64,000 bases of DNA, taken from Homoserinibacter sp. YIM 151385. GTDB lineage: Bacteria > Actinomycetota > Actinomycetes > Actinomycetales > Microbacteriaceae. The translations under genes and the position numbers were made by a program. Of this stretch, positions 16,749 to 25,820 are shown in pieces; positions within the stretch are counted from its first letter, which is position 1, and each line of letters opens with the position of its first letter. The stretch lies in the NCBI RefSeq assembly GCF_027912415.1, contig NZ_CP115175.1:2108001-2172000 (forward strand). Direction: 5' to 3'. Under the pieces are notes generated by a model that worked only from the letters and a program-made list of their open reading frames with translations, did no database searches and was not told the DNA's origin.

Positions 16749-19406
16749 GTGAACCTCAGACTCCTCCCCCGCCGGGTCGCGGCGGTGGCCGCGACCGCCG
16801 CGATCGTCGCCGGGGCGCTGCTCGTCCCCGCGACGGCGGCGCATGCCGCGCGGACGCTCGACGCGTCGAACGAGCGCCCGGTCGCGGCGCAGAGGACGTT
16901 CATGTCCCGGTGGGCGCAGACGTTCACGGCACAGCGGAGCGGGTCCCTCACGAGCCTCGAGGTCCGCAACAACGGCGGGGGATCGATCGCGGTGGTCGCC
17001 GTCTCGGGGGGCCAGCCGTCCGGCTTCCCTGCGAACGCCCAGTACGCGGGAGCCAACGGCGACGGGTTCTTCCGCTACATCTACAACGACTCCCCGGTCC
17101 AGGTCATCGCCGGGCAGCAGTACGCCATCCTGGGCACCGGCAGCATCTCCGTGAGCGACCCGGAGGTGAGCGACTACCCCGGCGGCGCGCTTCTCGACGA
17201 GGACGGGGGAGGCTGGACGGATGTCGGTGCGGATCTGATCTTCCGCGTCTACCTCGACGATGATCGGCCCACGATCGCGGCGGCGAGCTTCGAGCTCCGC
17301 CGCGGCGAGCCCGCGAGCGGCGCCCGGCTGCAGGCGACCCCCGATTCGGCGAACCTCACGGTCGCCCCGAACTCGAAGCTCCCCGCGGGGCTCTCGCTGC
17401 AGCGCCTCGAGGACGGCTGGTACGTCACCGGCACGCCGACGGCGAACGGCTCCTTCACCACCCGACTCCGCGCCCTGACACCCACGGGCTTCTCCACCGA
17501 GCGCACGGTCGGCTTCGAGGTCCGCTCGGTGCCCGGCGCTCCGACGCAGCTCGCAGCCTCGGGGCTCGACGGCGGGATCCGCGTGACGTGGTCCGCGCCG
17601 ACGGACTCCGGCAACGCCGGGACACTGCGCTACCGCGTCCGCGCAATCGACACGACCACCTCCTCGCTCGCCGTGGACGAGGAGACCACGGCGAACGCGA
17701 TCACGCTCGCGGGGCTCGACAACGCGCACGACTACCGCCTGGAGGTGACGGCCGTGAACGACCTCGGCGCGGGTGGCGCGAGCGCCATCGCGGCCTCGCC
17801 GCCCGCGGCGCCGAGCGCGCCGCGCTCGATGGCCGTCGAGGAGCACGACGGCTACATCGTCGTCACGTGGGAGCCACCGGTCTCCGACGGCGGTTCGCCC
17901 ATCCTCCGCTACGAGGCAGCTTGGCCCGGGGAGCCGACACGCACCGTGACGTCGCCGTACCGCGTGGAGGGCGCCAACGGCGTGGGCATCTCGACGCGCA
18001 TCTACGCGGTCAACCGCTCGCGGTCGGGTGCGCACGTCATCGCCCGGGGCATCCCCCGCACGGTGCCCGACGCGCCCGCCGTGTCGACGCTCTCGCCCAG
18101 CGCGGGGCGGGTAGAGCTCGCCTGGACGGCGCCGAGCTGGAACGGCGGTGCGGCGATCACGGCCTACACGGTGGAGCACCGGAGGCTCGGCGCGGCCGTG
18201 TGGCAGAGCTCGGAGTCGCTGGCGGCCGCGGCGCGCTCCCTCGTGGTCTCCGGCCTCGAGGACGGCGCGGGCTACGAGTTCCGCATCCGCGCACACAATG
18301 CGGCGGGAGCGAGCGCCCCCTCCTCGGCACGGCAGGAGACCCCGTTCCGCGCGCCCGACGCGCCGGGGCTGCAGCTCCGCGGGCAGGGCGACGGCACGAT
18401 CGAGCTCGGCTGGACTGCACCCGCCTTCGACGGCGGGCGGGCGATCGAGGGCTGGATCCTCGAGCATCGGGCAGCCGGCGGCTCCGGCCAGTGGCAGCAG
18501 TCGGCGACCCTTCCCGTCGGGACGAGGTCGACGACGTTCGAGGATCTCGAGCCCGGCACGCTGTACGAGTTCAGGGTCCGCGCCGAGAACCCGGCCGGGC
18601 GGGGCGAGCCGTCGCAGCTCGTCGAGGCGCGGTTCGCGGTCGCCGCCGGGGAGCCGCGCTCGGTGACGGCGCTCGCCGGCGACGGCGAGGTCGCCCTGAG
18701 CTGGCTGCCGCCGACATCGACCGGCGGCTCCGAGCCGACCCGCTACGAGGTCCGCTGGGGGACGCCCGGCACGCCGAGCGGCGGCACGCAGATCGTGATC
18801 GGCACGAGCACCCGCATCCGCGGGCTCGGCAACGGCGCACCGGTCGTCTTCGATGTGCGCGCGGTGACCGCCGCCGGCCCCGGAGCCGCGGCCGCCGCGA
18901 CCGCGAGCCCCTTCGCCTTCGCGCCCACCGTCCACGACCTGGCGGGCGCGCAGATCCGGGAGACGCGCCGCGGCGAGCGGATCGTGCTCCGCGCCGCGGG
19001 CCTGCCGGAGGGCGCGACCGTCGAGGCCGAGTTCCACTCGAACCCGAGCCCGCTCGGCGAGGCGGTCATCGGGCCGAACGGCCTGCTCGTGCTCGAGGGC
19101 GTGATCCCCGACGACGCCGAGCTCGCCGGCCACCGCATCGTCCTGACGCTCGTGGCCGAGGGCTCGCTGCCGCGCAACGCCGAGCTGCCGATCCGGGTCA
19201 TCGGCCCGGGCGGATCGGACACGTCCCCTTCGGACCAGCCCGCAGGTTCCGGCGTCGATCCGGCGGCGCCGGCAGCCGGAGCCGACGCGGGCGCGGAGCG
19301 GCTCGCCAGCACGGGCGGCGACGCGGCGCCGCTCGGCCTCGCGGCGCTGCTCCTCGGCCTCGGCGTCCTCCTCGTGCGGAGGGCGCGGCGCCGGGCGGCC
19401 GCCTGA
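16749..19406 (+). CDS. Wall-anchored fibronectin type III protein with LASTG sorting signal
   Basis: 885 residues. Signal peptide: RLLPRRVAAVAATAAIVAG and then ATAAHA, cleavage near residue 35. About 36-175 is a lectin-like or choice-of-anchor beta domain; about 178-260 is an Ig-like putative domain (LPAGLSLQRLEDGWYVTGTP). Five fibronectin III domains follow, each opening with APxAP or a variant and carrying the W..P..GG..I..Y pattern. A low-complexity Pro/Ala spacer leads to LASTG (852-856), a hydrophobic helix and RRARRR, the signal expected for a class E-type (LAxTG) sortase of high-G+C actinobacteria. No sortase lies in the window. Likely role in adhesion or binding wall or extracellular glycans (inference). 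Confidence 0.88.
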   Translation: MNLRLLPRRVAAVAATAAIVAGALLVPATAAHAARTLDASNERPVAAQRTFMSRWAQTFTAQRSGSLTSLEVRNNGGGSIAVVAVSGGQPSGFPANAQYAGANGDGFFRYIYNDSPVQVIAGQQYAILGTGSISVSDPEVSDYPGGALLDEDGGGWTDVGADLIFRVYLDDDRPTIAAASFELRRGEPASGARLQATPDSANLTVAPNSKLPAGLSLQRLEDGWYVTGTPTANGSFTTRLRALTPTGFSTERTVGFEVRSVPGAPTQLAASGLDGGIRVTWSAPTDSGNAGTLRYRVRAIDTTTSSLAVDEETTANAITLAGLDNAHDYRLEVTAVNDLGAGGASAIAASPPAAPSAPRSMAVEEHDGYIVVTWEPPVSDGGSPILRYEAAWPGEPTRTVTSPYRVEGANGVGISTRIYAVNRSRSGAHVIARGIPRTVPDAPAVSTLSPSAGRVELAWTAPSWNGGAAITAYTVEHRRLGAAVWQSSESLAAAARSLVVSGLEDGAGYEFRIRAHNAAGASAPSSARQETPFRAPDAPGLQLRGQGDGTIELGWTAPAFDGGRAIEGWILEHRAAGGSGQWQQSATLPVGTRSTTFEDLEPGTLYEFRVRAENPAGRGEPSQLVEARFAVAAGEPRSVTALAGDGEVALSWLPPTSTGGSEPTRYEVRWGTPGTPSGGTQIVIGTSTRIRGLGNGAPVVFDVRAVTAAGPGAAAAATASPFAFAPTVHDLAGAQIRETRRGERIVLRAAGLPEGATVEAEFHSNPSPLGEAVIGPNGLLVLEGVIPDDAELAGHRIVLTLVAEGSLPRNAELPIRVIGPGGSDTSPSDQPAGSGVDPAAPAAGADAGAERLASTGGDAAPLGLAALLLGLGVLLVRRARRRAAA

Positions 19407-19413
19407 CGGCTGA

Positions 19414-19429
19414 CGGCGGCGGACCGCCG
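19414..19429. terminator. Short hairpin between convergent genes
   Basis: CGGCGG-CGGA-CCGCCG in the 52-base gap between the fibronectin-III gene and acs. No T-tract follows, so termination is only suggested. Confidence 0.3.
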
Positions 19430-19458
19430 GCGGCACGACCGCCCGGGGCCGGCCCGGA

Positions 19459-21459
19459 TCAGCCGCGCAGCCGCGCCGCGATGCGGGCCGGGCCCTCGGG
19501 CTCCTGCAGGGAGGTCGTGTCGCCGAGGGGGCGGCCGTCGACGATGTCGCGGAGGAGCCGCCGCATGATCTTCCCCGAGCGGGTCTTCGGGAGCTCTGGC
19601 GTGAGGTGGATGGCGCGCGGCTTCGCGATGGGGCCGATCACCTGCGCGACGTGGGCGCGCAGCTCGGCCGCGACCGCATCCTCGTCGAGCCCCTCGCGTG
19701 CCGGGATCACGAAGGCGACGACCGCCTCCCCCGTGGTCGGATCGTCGGCGCCGGTCACGCCGGCCTCCCCGACGAGCGGGTGCGCGACGAGCGCCGACTC
19801 GATCTCGATCGTCGAGAGGCGGTGCCCGGAGACGTTGATGACGTCGTCGACGCGGCCCAGCAGCCAGATGTCGCCGTCGGCATCCGCCTTCGCGCCGTCG
19901 CCGGAGAAGAAGTAGCCCTGCTCGGCGAAGCGCGCCCAGTAGGAGTCGAGGTAGCGCTGCGGGTTCCCCCAGACGGTGCGCGCCATCGACGGCCAGGTGC
20001 CGGCGACGACGAGGTAGCCGCCGGCGCCGGGCGGCACCTCGCGGCCCGCATCGTCGACGACGAGCGTGCGGAGCCCGGGAAGGGCCTTCGTCGCAGAACC
20101 CGGCTTGAGCGTCGACAGCCCCGGGATCGGCGCCATGACGGCGGCCCCCGTCTCCGACTGCCACCAGGTGTCGACGATCGGCGTCTCGCCGCGCCCGAGC
20201 TGCTCGCGGAACCACATCCACGCCTCGGGGTTGATCGACTCCCCCACCGAGCCGAGGAGGCGGATGCTGGAGAGGTCGTGGCCGTCGGGCACGCCGTCCG
20301 GGAACCAGGTCATGAGCGTCCGGACGAGCGTCGGCGCCGTGTAGTAGACGGTCACGCCGTAGCGCTCGATGATGCGCAGGTGCCGCTCGCGGTCGGCGGC
20401 CCCGGCCTCCCCCGCATCCGGCGTGCCCTCGTAGATGACCTGCGTCGTGCCGTTCGCAAGCGGGCCGTAGAGCTCGTAGGTGTGCGCCGTCACCCAGGCG
20501 AGGTCGGCCGTGCACCAGTGCACGTCGTCGGGCTTCGCGTCGAAGGCGGCCCAGTGGGTCCAGCTCGCGCCCGTCAGGTAGCCGCCGCTCGTGTGCACGA
20601 GGCCCTTCGGCTTCCCCGTCGTGCCGCTCGTGTAGATGATGAAGAGCGGGTTCTCGGCGTCGAAGGCCTCCGCCTCGTGCACCTCCGGCTGGCGGTCGAC
20701 GAGCTCGTGCCACCACACGTCGCGGCCGTCCGTCCAGGCGAGGTCGGGGGTCTCCTCCCCGGTACGCCGCACGACGAGCACGTGCTCGAGGTGCTCGAGC
20801 CCGGCGGCCGCGGCATCCGCGTTCGCCTTCACGGGAACCGCCTTGCCGCGCCGGAACTGCCCGTCGCTCGTGACGAGCAGCTTCGCCGCCGTGTCCTCGA
20901 CGCGGAAGCGCAGCGCCTCCGCCGAGAAGCCGCCGAAGACGAGCGAGTGGATGGCGCCCACGCGCGCGACCGCGAGCGCGATGATGACCGTCTCGGGGAT
21001 GACGGGGAGGTAGACGACGACGCGGTCGCCCTGCCCGATCCCCAGCTCGGTCAGCGCGTGGGCCGCCTTCGACACCTCGCGCCGCAGCTCGGCGAAGGTG
21101 AGCACCCGGCGGTCGCCGCGCTCGCCCTCGAAGTAGTAGGCGACCTTCTCGCCGAGGCCCGCCTCCACGTGGCGGTCGACGCAGTTGACGGCAACGTTGA
21201 GCCGGCCGCCCGCGAACCACTCGGCCTCCGGCGGCGCGAGCGTGCCGTCGGCCTGCAGCGCGGGGCTCCAGCGGTGCGCGGTCGTCCACGGCTCGGCCCA
21301 GTCGAGGCGGCGGGCCGCCTCCTCCCAGAACGCGACCGGGTCGGCCGCGGCGCGATCCCAGGCGCCGGCGTCGACGTTGCTCGTCGCGGCGAGCTCGGCG
21401 GGCGGCGGGAAGGACCGCGTCTCGGGCAGGAGCTCGCGGAAGGGCGCGTCGGTCGTCAT
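19459..21459 (-). CDS. acs: Acetyl-CoA synthetase (AMP-forming)
   Basis: 666 residues from the ATG at 21459 (MTTDAPFREL); an in-frame GTG at 21468 is less likely because it would lie in the promoter spacer. Makes acetyl-CoA from acetate, ATP and CoA through acetyl-AMP. Motifs: VFGGFSAEALRFRVED (about 179), IYTSGTTGKPKGLVHTSGGY (about 273-292), the WWQSETGA active-site motif (about 429) and the regulatory lysine in TRSGKIMRR (K630), the usual acetylation site. A TAGCGT box lies 7 bases before the ATG. The TerC gene is 108 bases upstream on the same strand. Confidence 0.96.
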   Translation of the reverse strand: MTTDAPFRELLPETRSFPPPAELAATSNVDAGAWDRAAADPVAFWEEAARRLDWAEPWTTAHRWSPALQADGTLAPPEAEWFAGGRLNVAVNCVDRHVEAGLGEKVAYYFEGERGDRRVLTFAELRREVSKAAHALTELGIGQGDRVVVYLPVIPETVIIALAVARVGAIHSLVFGGFSAEALRFRVEDTAAKLLVTSDGQFRRGKAVPVKANADAAAAGLEHLEHVLVVRRTGEETPDLAWTDGRDVWWHELVDRQPEVHEAEAFDAENPLFIIYTSGTTGKPKGLVHTSGGYLTGASWTHWAAFDAKPDDVHWCTADLAWVTAHTYELYGPLANGTTQVIYEGTPDAGEAGAADRERHLRIIERYGVTVYYTAPTLVRTLMTWFPDGVPDGHDLSSIRLLGSVGESINPEAWMWFREQLGRGETPIVDTWWQSETGAAVMAPIPGLSTLKPGSATKALPGLRTLVVDDAGREVPPGAGGYLVVAGTWPSMARTVWGNPQRYLDSYWARFAEQGYFFSGDGAKADADGDIWLLGRVDDVINVSGHRLSTIEIESALVAHPLVGEAGVTGADDPTTGEAVVAFVIPAREGLDEDAVAAELRAHVAQVIGPIAKPRAIHLTPELPKTRSGKIMRRLLRDIVDGRPLGDTTSLQEPEGPARIAARLRG

Positions 21460-21466
21460 CGCTCCC

Positions 21467-21472
21467 ACGCTA
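21467..21472 (-). promoter_or_regulatory. Leaderless -10 box (TAGCGT) for acs
   Basis: Minus strand TAGCGT, GGGAGCG, ATG at 21459. The 7-base spacer also resembles a weak ribosome site, so a short leader from a further promoter cannot be excluded. Confidence 0.45.
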
Positions 21473-21567
21473 GGGCGGCGGCGCGGGGGCCGTGGGCGGG
21501 GGCGTCATGGGGCGTCACGTCGAGCCGCCGCCGTACCGCACGCCGGCTCAGACGGCGAGCCGCGGCG

Positions 21568-22473
21568 TCAGGCGTCGCGGTCGGCCGCCTGAGCCGATCC
21601 GCCGTCCGTGCCACGCGTGCCGGCCGAGCTGATCGGCTTCCGCGAGAGCTCGACCCGGCCCTCGCCGAGGTGGAGGGCGGCGGCGGTCGCGTCGGCGTCG
21701 TCCGCGCGCGAGGTGGACTGCCGGAGCGCGACCGGCGCATCCGCCTCCCCGTGCGCCTTCCGCTGGCGTGCGCGGTACGCGAGGTTGAGGCCCTCGACGA
21801 CGACCGCGAAGGCCATCGGGCCGTAGATGAAGCCCTTGTCGACGTGCACGTCGAAGCCCTCCGCGATGAGGAAGGCGCCGATGAGCACGAGGAAGGCGAG
21901 CGCGAGGATCTTCACCGAGGGGTGCTTGTTCACGAAGCCGAAGATGACCTTCGCCGAGAGCATCATGATGCCGAAGCTGAGGACGACGGCCGCGATGATG
22001 ACCGCCATCTCGTCGACCATGCCGACCGCGGTGATGACGGAGTCGAAGGAGAAGACGATGTCGAGCAGCACGATCTGCAGGATGATCGCCGCGAAGCTCA
22101 CCGAGCCGGCCTTCGGGCCGTGGCCGGACTCCGTGCCCTCCAGCTTCTCGTGGATCTCCTTCACCGCCTTGTAGACGAGGAAGAGGCCGCCCGCGATGAG
22201 GATCAGGTCGCGGCCCGAGAAGCCCATGCCGAACACGGCGAAGAGGTCGTCGGTGAGGCCGATGATCCAGGAGGCCGCGAAGAGGAGGCCGATGCGCGTC
22301 ACGAGCGCGAGCAGGAGGCCCAGGTTCCGCGCCTTCGCCTGCTGCTCCACGGGGAGCTTGGAGGCGAGGATGGAGATGAAGATGACGTTGTCGACGCCGA
22401 GCACGATCTCGAGGATGAAGAGCGTGAGGAAGGCGACGACGAGGTCGGGGGTCAGCTCGAATGCGAGGTCCAC
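21568..22473 (-). CDS. TerC-family membrane protein
   Basis: 301 residues, GTG start. Seven or more membrane segments with the TerC signature: an N-terminal FILEIVLGVDNVIFISILA (residues 19-37) and a second DIVFSFDSVITAVGM (about 138-152); the acidic residues in these repeats are thought to bind metal. Family members have been linked to tellurite resistance, manganese export and metalation of secreted proteins. The C-terminal 60 residues are soluble and poorly conserved. No yybP-type riboswitch was recognised upstream, but an 18-base inverted repeat covers the start codon. Confidence 0.9.
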   Translation of the reverse strand: MDLAFELTPDLVVAFLTLFILEIVLGVDNVIFISILASKLPVEQQAKARNLGLLLALVTRIGLLFAASWIIGLTDDLFAVFGMGFSGRDLILIAGGLFLVYKAVKEIHEKLEGTESGHGPKAGSVSFAAIILQIVLLDIVFSFDSVITAVGMVDEMAVIIAAVVLSFGIMMLSAKVIFGFVNKHPSVKILALAFLVLIGAFLIAEGFDVHVDKGFIYGPMAFAVVVEGLNLAYRARQRKAHGEADAPVALRQSTSRADDADATAAALHLGEGRVELSRKPISSAGTRGTDGGSAQAADRDA

Positions 22474-22488
22474 CAGGCGATCCTGGTG
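22471..22488. promoter_or_regulatory. Inverted repeat over the terC start codon
   Basis: CACCAGG-CGAT-CCTGGTG, perfect 7-base arms with a 4-base loop. The left arm contains the GTG start (minus strand), so the RNA hairpin could hide the start, or the DNA palindrome could be an operator. Confidence 0.4.
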
Positions 22489-22534
22489 AGGCCGGCTGGG
22501 GGAACGCCCGGATCGTGCAGTGGGTGCAGGTTCG

Positions 22535-23602
22535 CTAGCGCGCGAGCTCCTCGCGGATGACGGCGACGAAGGCGTCGATGTCGGCCTCCGTCGTGTCCCA
22601 CGAGGTCATCCAGCGCACCTCGCCGGCCGCGCGATCCCAGTCGTAGAAGCGCACGCGCTCGCGGATGCGGTCCGCGACCGCGTTGTCGAGCACCGCGAAC
22701 ACGGCGTTCGCCTCGGTCGCCTGGCTGAAGCCGAGCCCGCTGATCGTGCCGTCGGCGAGGCCCGCCTCGAGCGCGCCGCGCAGGCGCGCGGCCATCGCGT
22801 TCGCGTGGGCGGCCGAGCGGAGCCCGAGCCCGTCGTCGAAGAGCGAGAGCAGCTGCGCGCTCATGAACCGCATCTTGGAGCCGAGCTGCATGCCGAGCTT
22901 GCGGAGGTAGACGAGCCCGGGCGCGCGGGAGGGGTCGAGGGCGACGATCGCCTCGACGCCGAGCAGGCCGTTCTTGGTGCCGCCGAGGCTCAGGATGTCG
23001 ACCCCGGCCTCCGTGGTGAACTCCCGGAACGGCACGTCGAGCGCCGCGGCCGCGTTCCAGATGCGGGCGCCGTCCATGTGGAGGGCCATGCCCTTCGCGT
23101 GGGCGAGCTCGGCGATCGCCCGCACCTCGTCGACGGTGTAGCGGGTGCCGAGCTCGGTGGTCTGGGTGATGCTCACGGCGAGCGGCTGGGCGCGGTGCTC
23201 GTCGCCCCAGCCCCAGGCCTCCGTCTCGATGAGCTCGGGCGTGAGCTTGCCGTCGGGGGTCGGCACGGTGAGGAGCTTCAGGCCGTGCACCCGCTCGGGC
23301 GCGCCCGCCTCGTCGGTGTGGATGTGGGCGGTGCCGGTCGCGATGACGGCGCCCCAGCGCGGCATGAGGGCGGTGAGGGCGGTGACGTTCGCGCCGGTGC
23401 CGTTGAACACCGGGAAGGTCTCGGCGGCGTCGCCGAAGTGCTCGCGCACCACCTCGGACAGGCGGGCCGTGTAATGGTCCTCGCCGTAGGCGATCTGGTG
23501 GCCGCCGTTCGCGGCGGCGATCGCCTCGAGGGTCTCGGGGTGGATGCCCGCGTAGTTGTCGCTCGCGAAGCCGCGGGTCTCGGTGTCGTGCAGTCGCTGC
23601 AT
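22535..23602 (-). CDS. Low-specificity L-threonine aldolase / beta-eliminating lyase family
   Basis: 355-residue PLP enzyme (fold type I). FASDNYAGIHPETLEAI (12-28) and GEDHYTARLSEVVREHF (40-56) are typical substrate-end motifs; HMDGARIWNAA carries D177, which holds the PLP ring nitrogen, and SLGGTKNG carries the Schiff-base lysine K210. Expected reaction: threonine or allo-threonine to glycine plus acetaldehyde. The ATG at 23602 is chosen for the GAGAGGA site upstream. Lies between the SDR gene (59 bases upstream) and terC (61 bases downstream), all on the minus strand, so a shared transcript is possible. Confidence 0.88.
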   Translation of the reverse strand: MQRLHDTETRGFASDNYAGIHPETLEAIAAANGGHQIAYGEDHYTARLSEVVREHFGDAAETFPVFNGTGANVTALTALMPRWGAVIATGTAHIHTDEAGAPERVHGLKLLTVPTPDGKLTPELIETEAWGWGDEHRAQPLAVSITQTTELGTRYTVDEVRAIAELAHAKGMALHMDGARIWNAAAALDVPFREFTTEAGVDILSLGGTKNGLLGVEAIVALDPSRAPGLVYLRKLGMQLGSKMRFMSAQLLSLFDDGLGLRSAAHANAMAARLRGALEAGLADGTISGLGFSQATEANAVFAVLDNAVADRIRERVRFYDWDRAAGEVRWMTSWDTTEADIDAFVAVIREELAR

Positions 23603-23661
23603 CCCGCCATCCTCTCGTGTCTGGTGCGGCGTCGCGCACGGCGCCGCGGGCGGCGGCCGGC

Positions 23662-24285
23662 TCAGAGCCGGATGCGCGCCCCGGCGATGGAGGCGAGCGG
23701 CGCCTCCCACAGGTCGACCGCCGCTGCCGCGACGACCGCGGGTGCGGTGTCCTGCTCGCCGTCGCCGAGCGAGCGCACCACCCAGGTCACGGCGGCGGCC
23801 GGCGTCTCCCGCCAGCGCGTGGCGAGCTGCCCGACCCACGACTCGGCGGCGAGCTTCGCCGCCGCATAGGCGGAGGCGGGCGGGCCGTCGTGCGTGACCG
23901 CCGTGGAGGAGACGATCGCGAGACGCCCGGCGTCCGAGGCGAGCAGCGCCGGCTCGAACGCCGCGGAGGCGTGCAGCAGGCTCGTCACGAGGCGGGCGTT
24001 CAGCCAGTCCGCGGTCTCGTCGCTCCAGCCCGGCTTCCAGCCGCCGATGAGGTGGACGAGCCCGTCGACCCGGCCGTGGCGCTCGAGGACGCGCTCGGCG
24101 AGGCGGGCCGCCTGCTCCGCATCCACGAGGTCGGCGACCTCCCGGGAGGCGGCCGGCACGGTCGCGAGGCGCTCCGCATCCGTCCCGACCGCGACGACCT
24201 CGTGACCGGCATCCCGCAGCGCCGCGGCCACGGCGCGCCCGGTCGTGCCGGTCGCCCCCGGGAGGACGACGACGCGCGCGCTCAC
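23662..24285 (-). CDS. Short-chain dehydrogenase/reductase
   Basis: 207 residues, shorter than the usual 250. The nucleotide-binding motif GATGTTGRAVAAAL lies at about residues 10-23; a Ser-Tyr-Lys triad is seen as SSTAV then SAYAAAKLA. The NNAG-like strand motif is LIGGWKP. The ATG at 24285 overlaps the stop of the DUF6421-like gene (ATGA), so it is translationally coupled to that protein. Substrate unknown. Confidence 0.8.
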   Translation of the reverse strand: MSARVVVLPGATGTTGRAVAAALRDAGHEVVAVGTDAERLATVPAASREVADLVDAEQAARLAERVLERHGRVDGLVHLIGGWKPGWSDETADWLNARLVTSLLHASAAFEPALLASDAGRLAIVSSTAVTHDGPPASAYAAAKLAAESWVGQLATRWRETPAAAVTWVVRSLGDGEQDTAPAVVAAAAVDLWEAPLASIAGARIRL

Positions 24286-25694
24286 GCGGCCGCGGGCGCG
24301 TCGGCGTCGCGGGCGGTGATGCCGCGCGTCGACTCGATGACCTCGGTCATCTTCTTCGACAGCGCCTCGTAGAACATCGACAGCGGGAACTCGTCATCCA
24401 GGACGGCGTCGGTGAAGCCCTTCGGCGGTCCGCTCAGCACCTCGTCCGGCAGCCCGCGCGCCCAGCGGGATGCGGGGTGCGGCGCGACCGTCGCCCGCAC
24501 GAGCTCGTAGGCGGCGAGCCAGTGGGCCGTCTTCGGGCGGTCGATGGAGCGCCAGTAGAGCTCGTTGATGGCGTCGCTCAGCTCGACGACCACGTCCGGC
24601 ACGGCGTCCCAGTCGAAGGCGAGCTGCGTGTCCGTCCAGTGCAGGACGCCCCGCTGGTGCAGCCACGCGAACAGCAGCTGGCCGCCGAGACCGTCGTAGT
24701 TGCGGACGCGCGTGCCCGTCAGCGGGAAGCGGAAGAGCCGGTCGAAGAGGATCGCGAGCTGCGCGAGCGCGGCGCGGTCGCGGGTGAGCTCGTCGGTCGC
24801 CTCGTCGCGCACGAGGCGCACGCACTCGCGGAAGGCGGTGAGGTCGCAGCGCAGCTCCTCGAGCGAGTAGAGGAAGAACGGCATCCGCTGCTTGATCATG
24901 AAGGGGTCGAAGGGGAGGTCGCCGCGCATGTGGGTGCGGTCGTGGATGATGTCCCACAGCACGAAGGTCTCCTCCGCGAGCCGCTGGTCGCCGATGAGTC
25001 GCTCGGCGTCGGGCGTGAGCTCGAGCTTCGTGATGTCGGCGGCGGCGCGGGTGACGCGGCGGAACCGTGCGGCCTCGCGGTCCTGGAAGATCGCGCCCCA
25101 GGTGAAGGCGGGGAGCTGCCGCATCGCGACCGTCTCGGGGAACAGCACGGCCGAGTTCGTGTCGTAGCCGGGCGTGAAGTCGACGAGCTTCAGCGAGACG
25201 AAGAGCTTGTTGCCGTACTCCCCCGCCTCCAGCTCGGCGATGAACTCGGGCCAGATGACCTCGACGATGAGCGCCTCGACGAGCCGGTCGGGGCTGCCGT
25301 TCTGGGTCGTCATCGGGAACAGGACGAGGTGGCGGAGGCCGTCCTCGCGGTGCAGCTCGGGACGGAAGGCGACGAGCGCGTCGTGGAAGTCGGGCACGCC
25401 GAATCCCTCGCCCGCCCAGCGCTCGAGGTCGGCGACGGTCTGCGCGAGGTACTCGGCGTCGTGCGGGAAGGCGGGCGCGAGCGCGCGGATGCCGGCGACG
25501 ATCGCGGCGACGTGCTCGCGCGCGGCGACGTGGTCGCCCGGCTCCGGGATGCTGCCGTCCTTGATCTGGAGCAGCTGGATCGCGGTCGCGGCGGCCTTGA
25601 GCTGCTGCCAGGCGGCGCTGTGCTCGGCGGCGGAGGCGTCCTCGACGACCTCCGGCTGGCCGACGACGGACGGGGTCTGGGCGATGGATGTCAT
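24282..25694 (-). CDS. DUF6421-like large soluble protein of unknown function
   Basis: 470 residues. The ATG at 25694 is set by a strong GGAAGGAGG site; the reading frame is open further upstream but without a start signal. No membrane segment or signal peptide. Striking conserved-looking blocks: DIIHDRTHMRGDLPFDPFMIKQRMPFF (in pieces, about 258-284), a His/Asp-rich run that could be a metal site, and YEFGNK-like EYGNKLFVSLKLVDFTPGYDTN (about 165-186). From memory it matches an actinobacterial family named DUF6421; no function is known. Coupling with the SDR suggests the two act on one metabolite (inference). Confidence 0.65.
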   Translation of the reverse strand: MTSIAQTPSVVGQPEVVEDASAAEHSAAWQQLKAAATAIQLLQIKDGSIPEPGDHVAAREHVAAIVAGIRALAPAFPHDAEYLAQTVADLERWAGEGFGVPDFHDALVAFRPELHREDGLRHLVLFPMTTQNGSPDRLVEALIVEVIWPEFIAELEAGEYGNKLFVSLKLVDFTPGYDTNSAVLFPETVAMRQLPAFTWGAIFQDREAARFRRVTRAAADITKLELTPDAERLIGDQRLAEETFVLWDIIHDRTHMRGDLPFDPFMIKQRMPFFLYSLEELRCDLTAFRECVRLVRDEATDELTRDRAALAQLAILFDRLFRFPLTGTRVRNYDGLGGQLLFAWLHQRGVLHWTDTQLAFDWDAVPDVVVELSDAINELYWRSIDRPKTAHWLAAYELVRATVAPHPASRWARGLPDEVLSGPPKGFTDAVLDDEFPLSMFYEALSKKMTEVIESTRGITARDADAPAAA

Positions 25695-25820
25695 GAAGCG
25701 CCTCCTTCCGCCATCGAGCCTATGGACGGAGGCCGCGACGAGGGTTGCGTTCGACGCACGCTTCGTGCGTCGACGCACGATCTGCGCGCGTCCCGTGCGC
25801 CGATCGCACGGATCGCGCGA

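Noticed and set aside
22474-22534. Manganese (yybP-ykoY) riboswitch before terC
   Set aside because: The gap is only 61 bases and shows no matching conserved core; only a small inverted repeat at the start codon is present.
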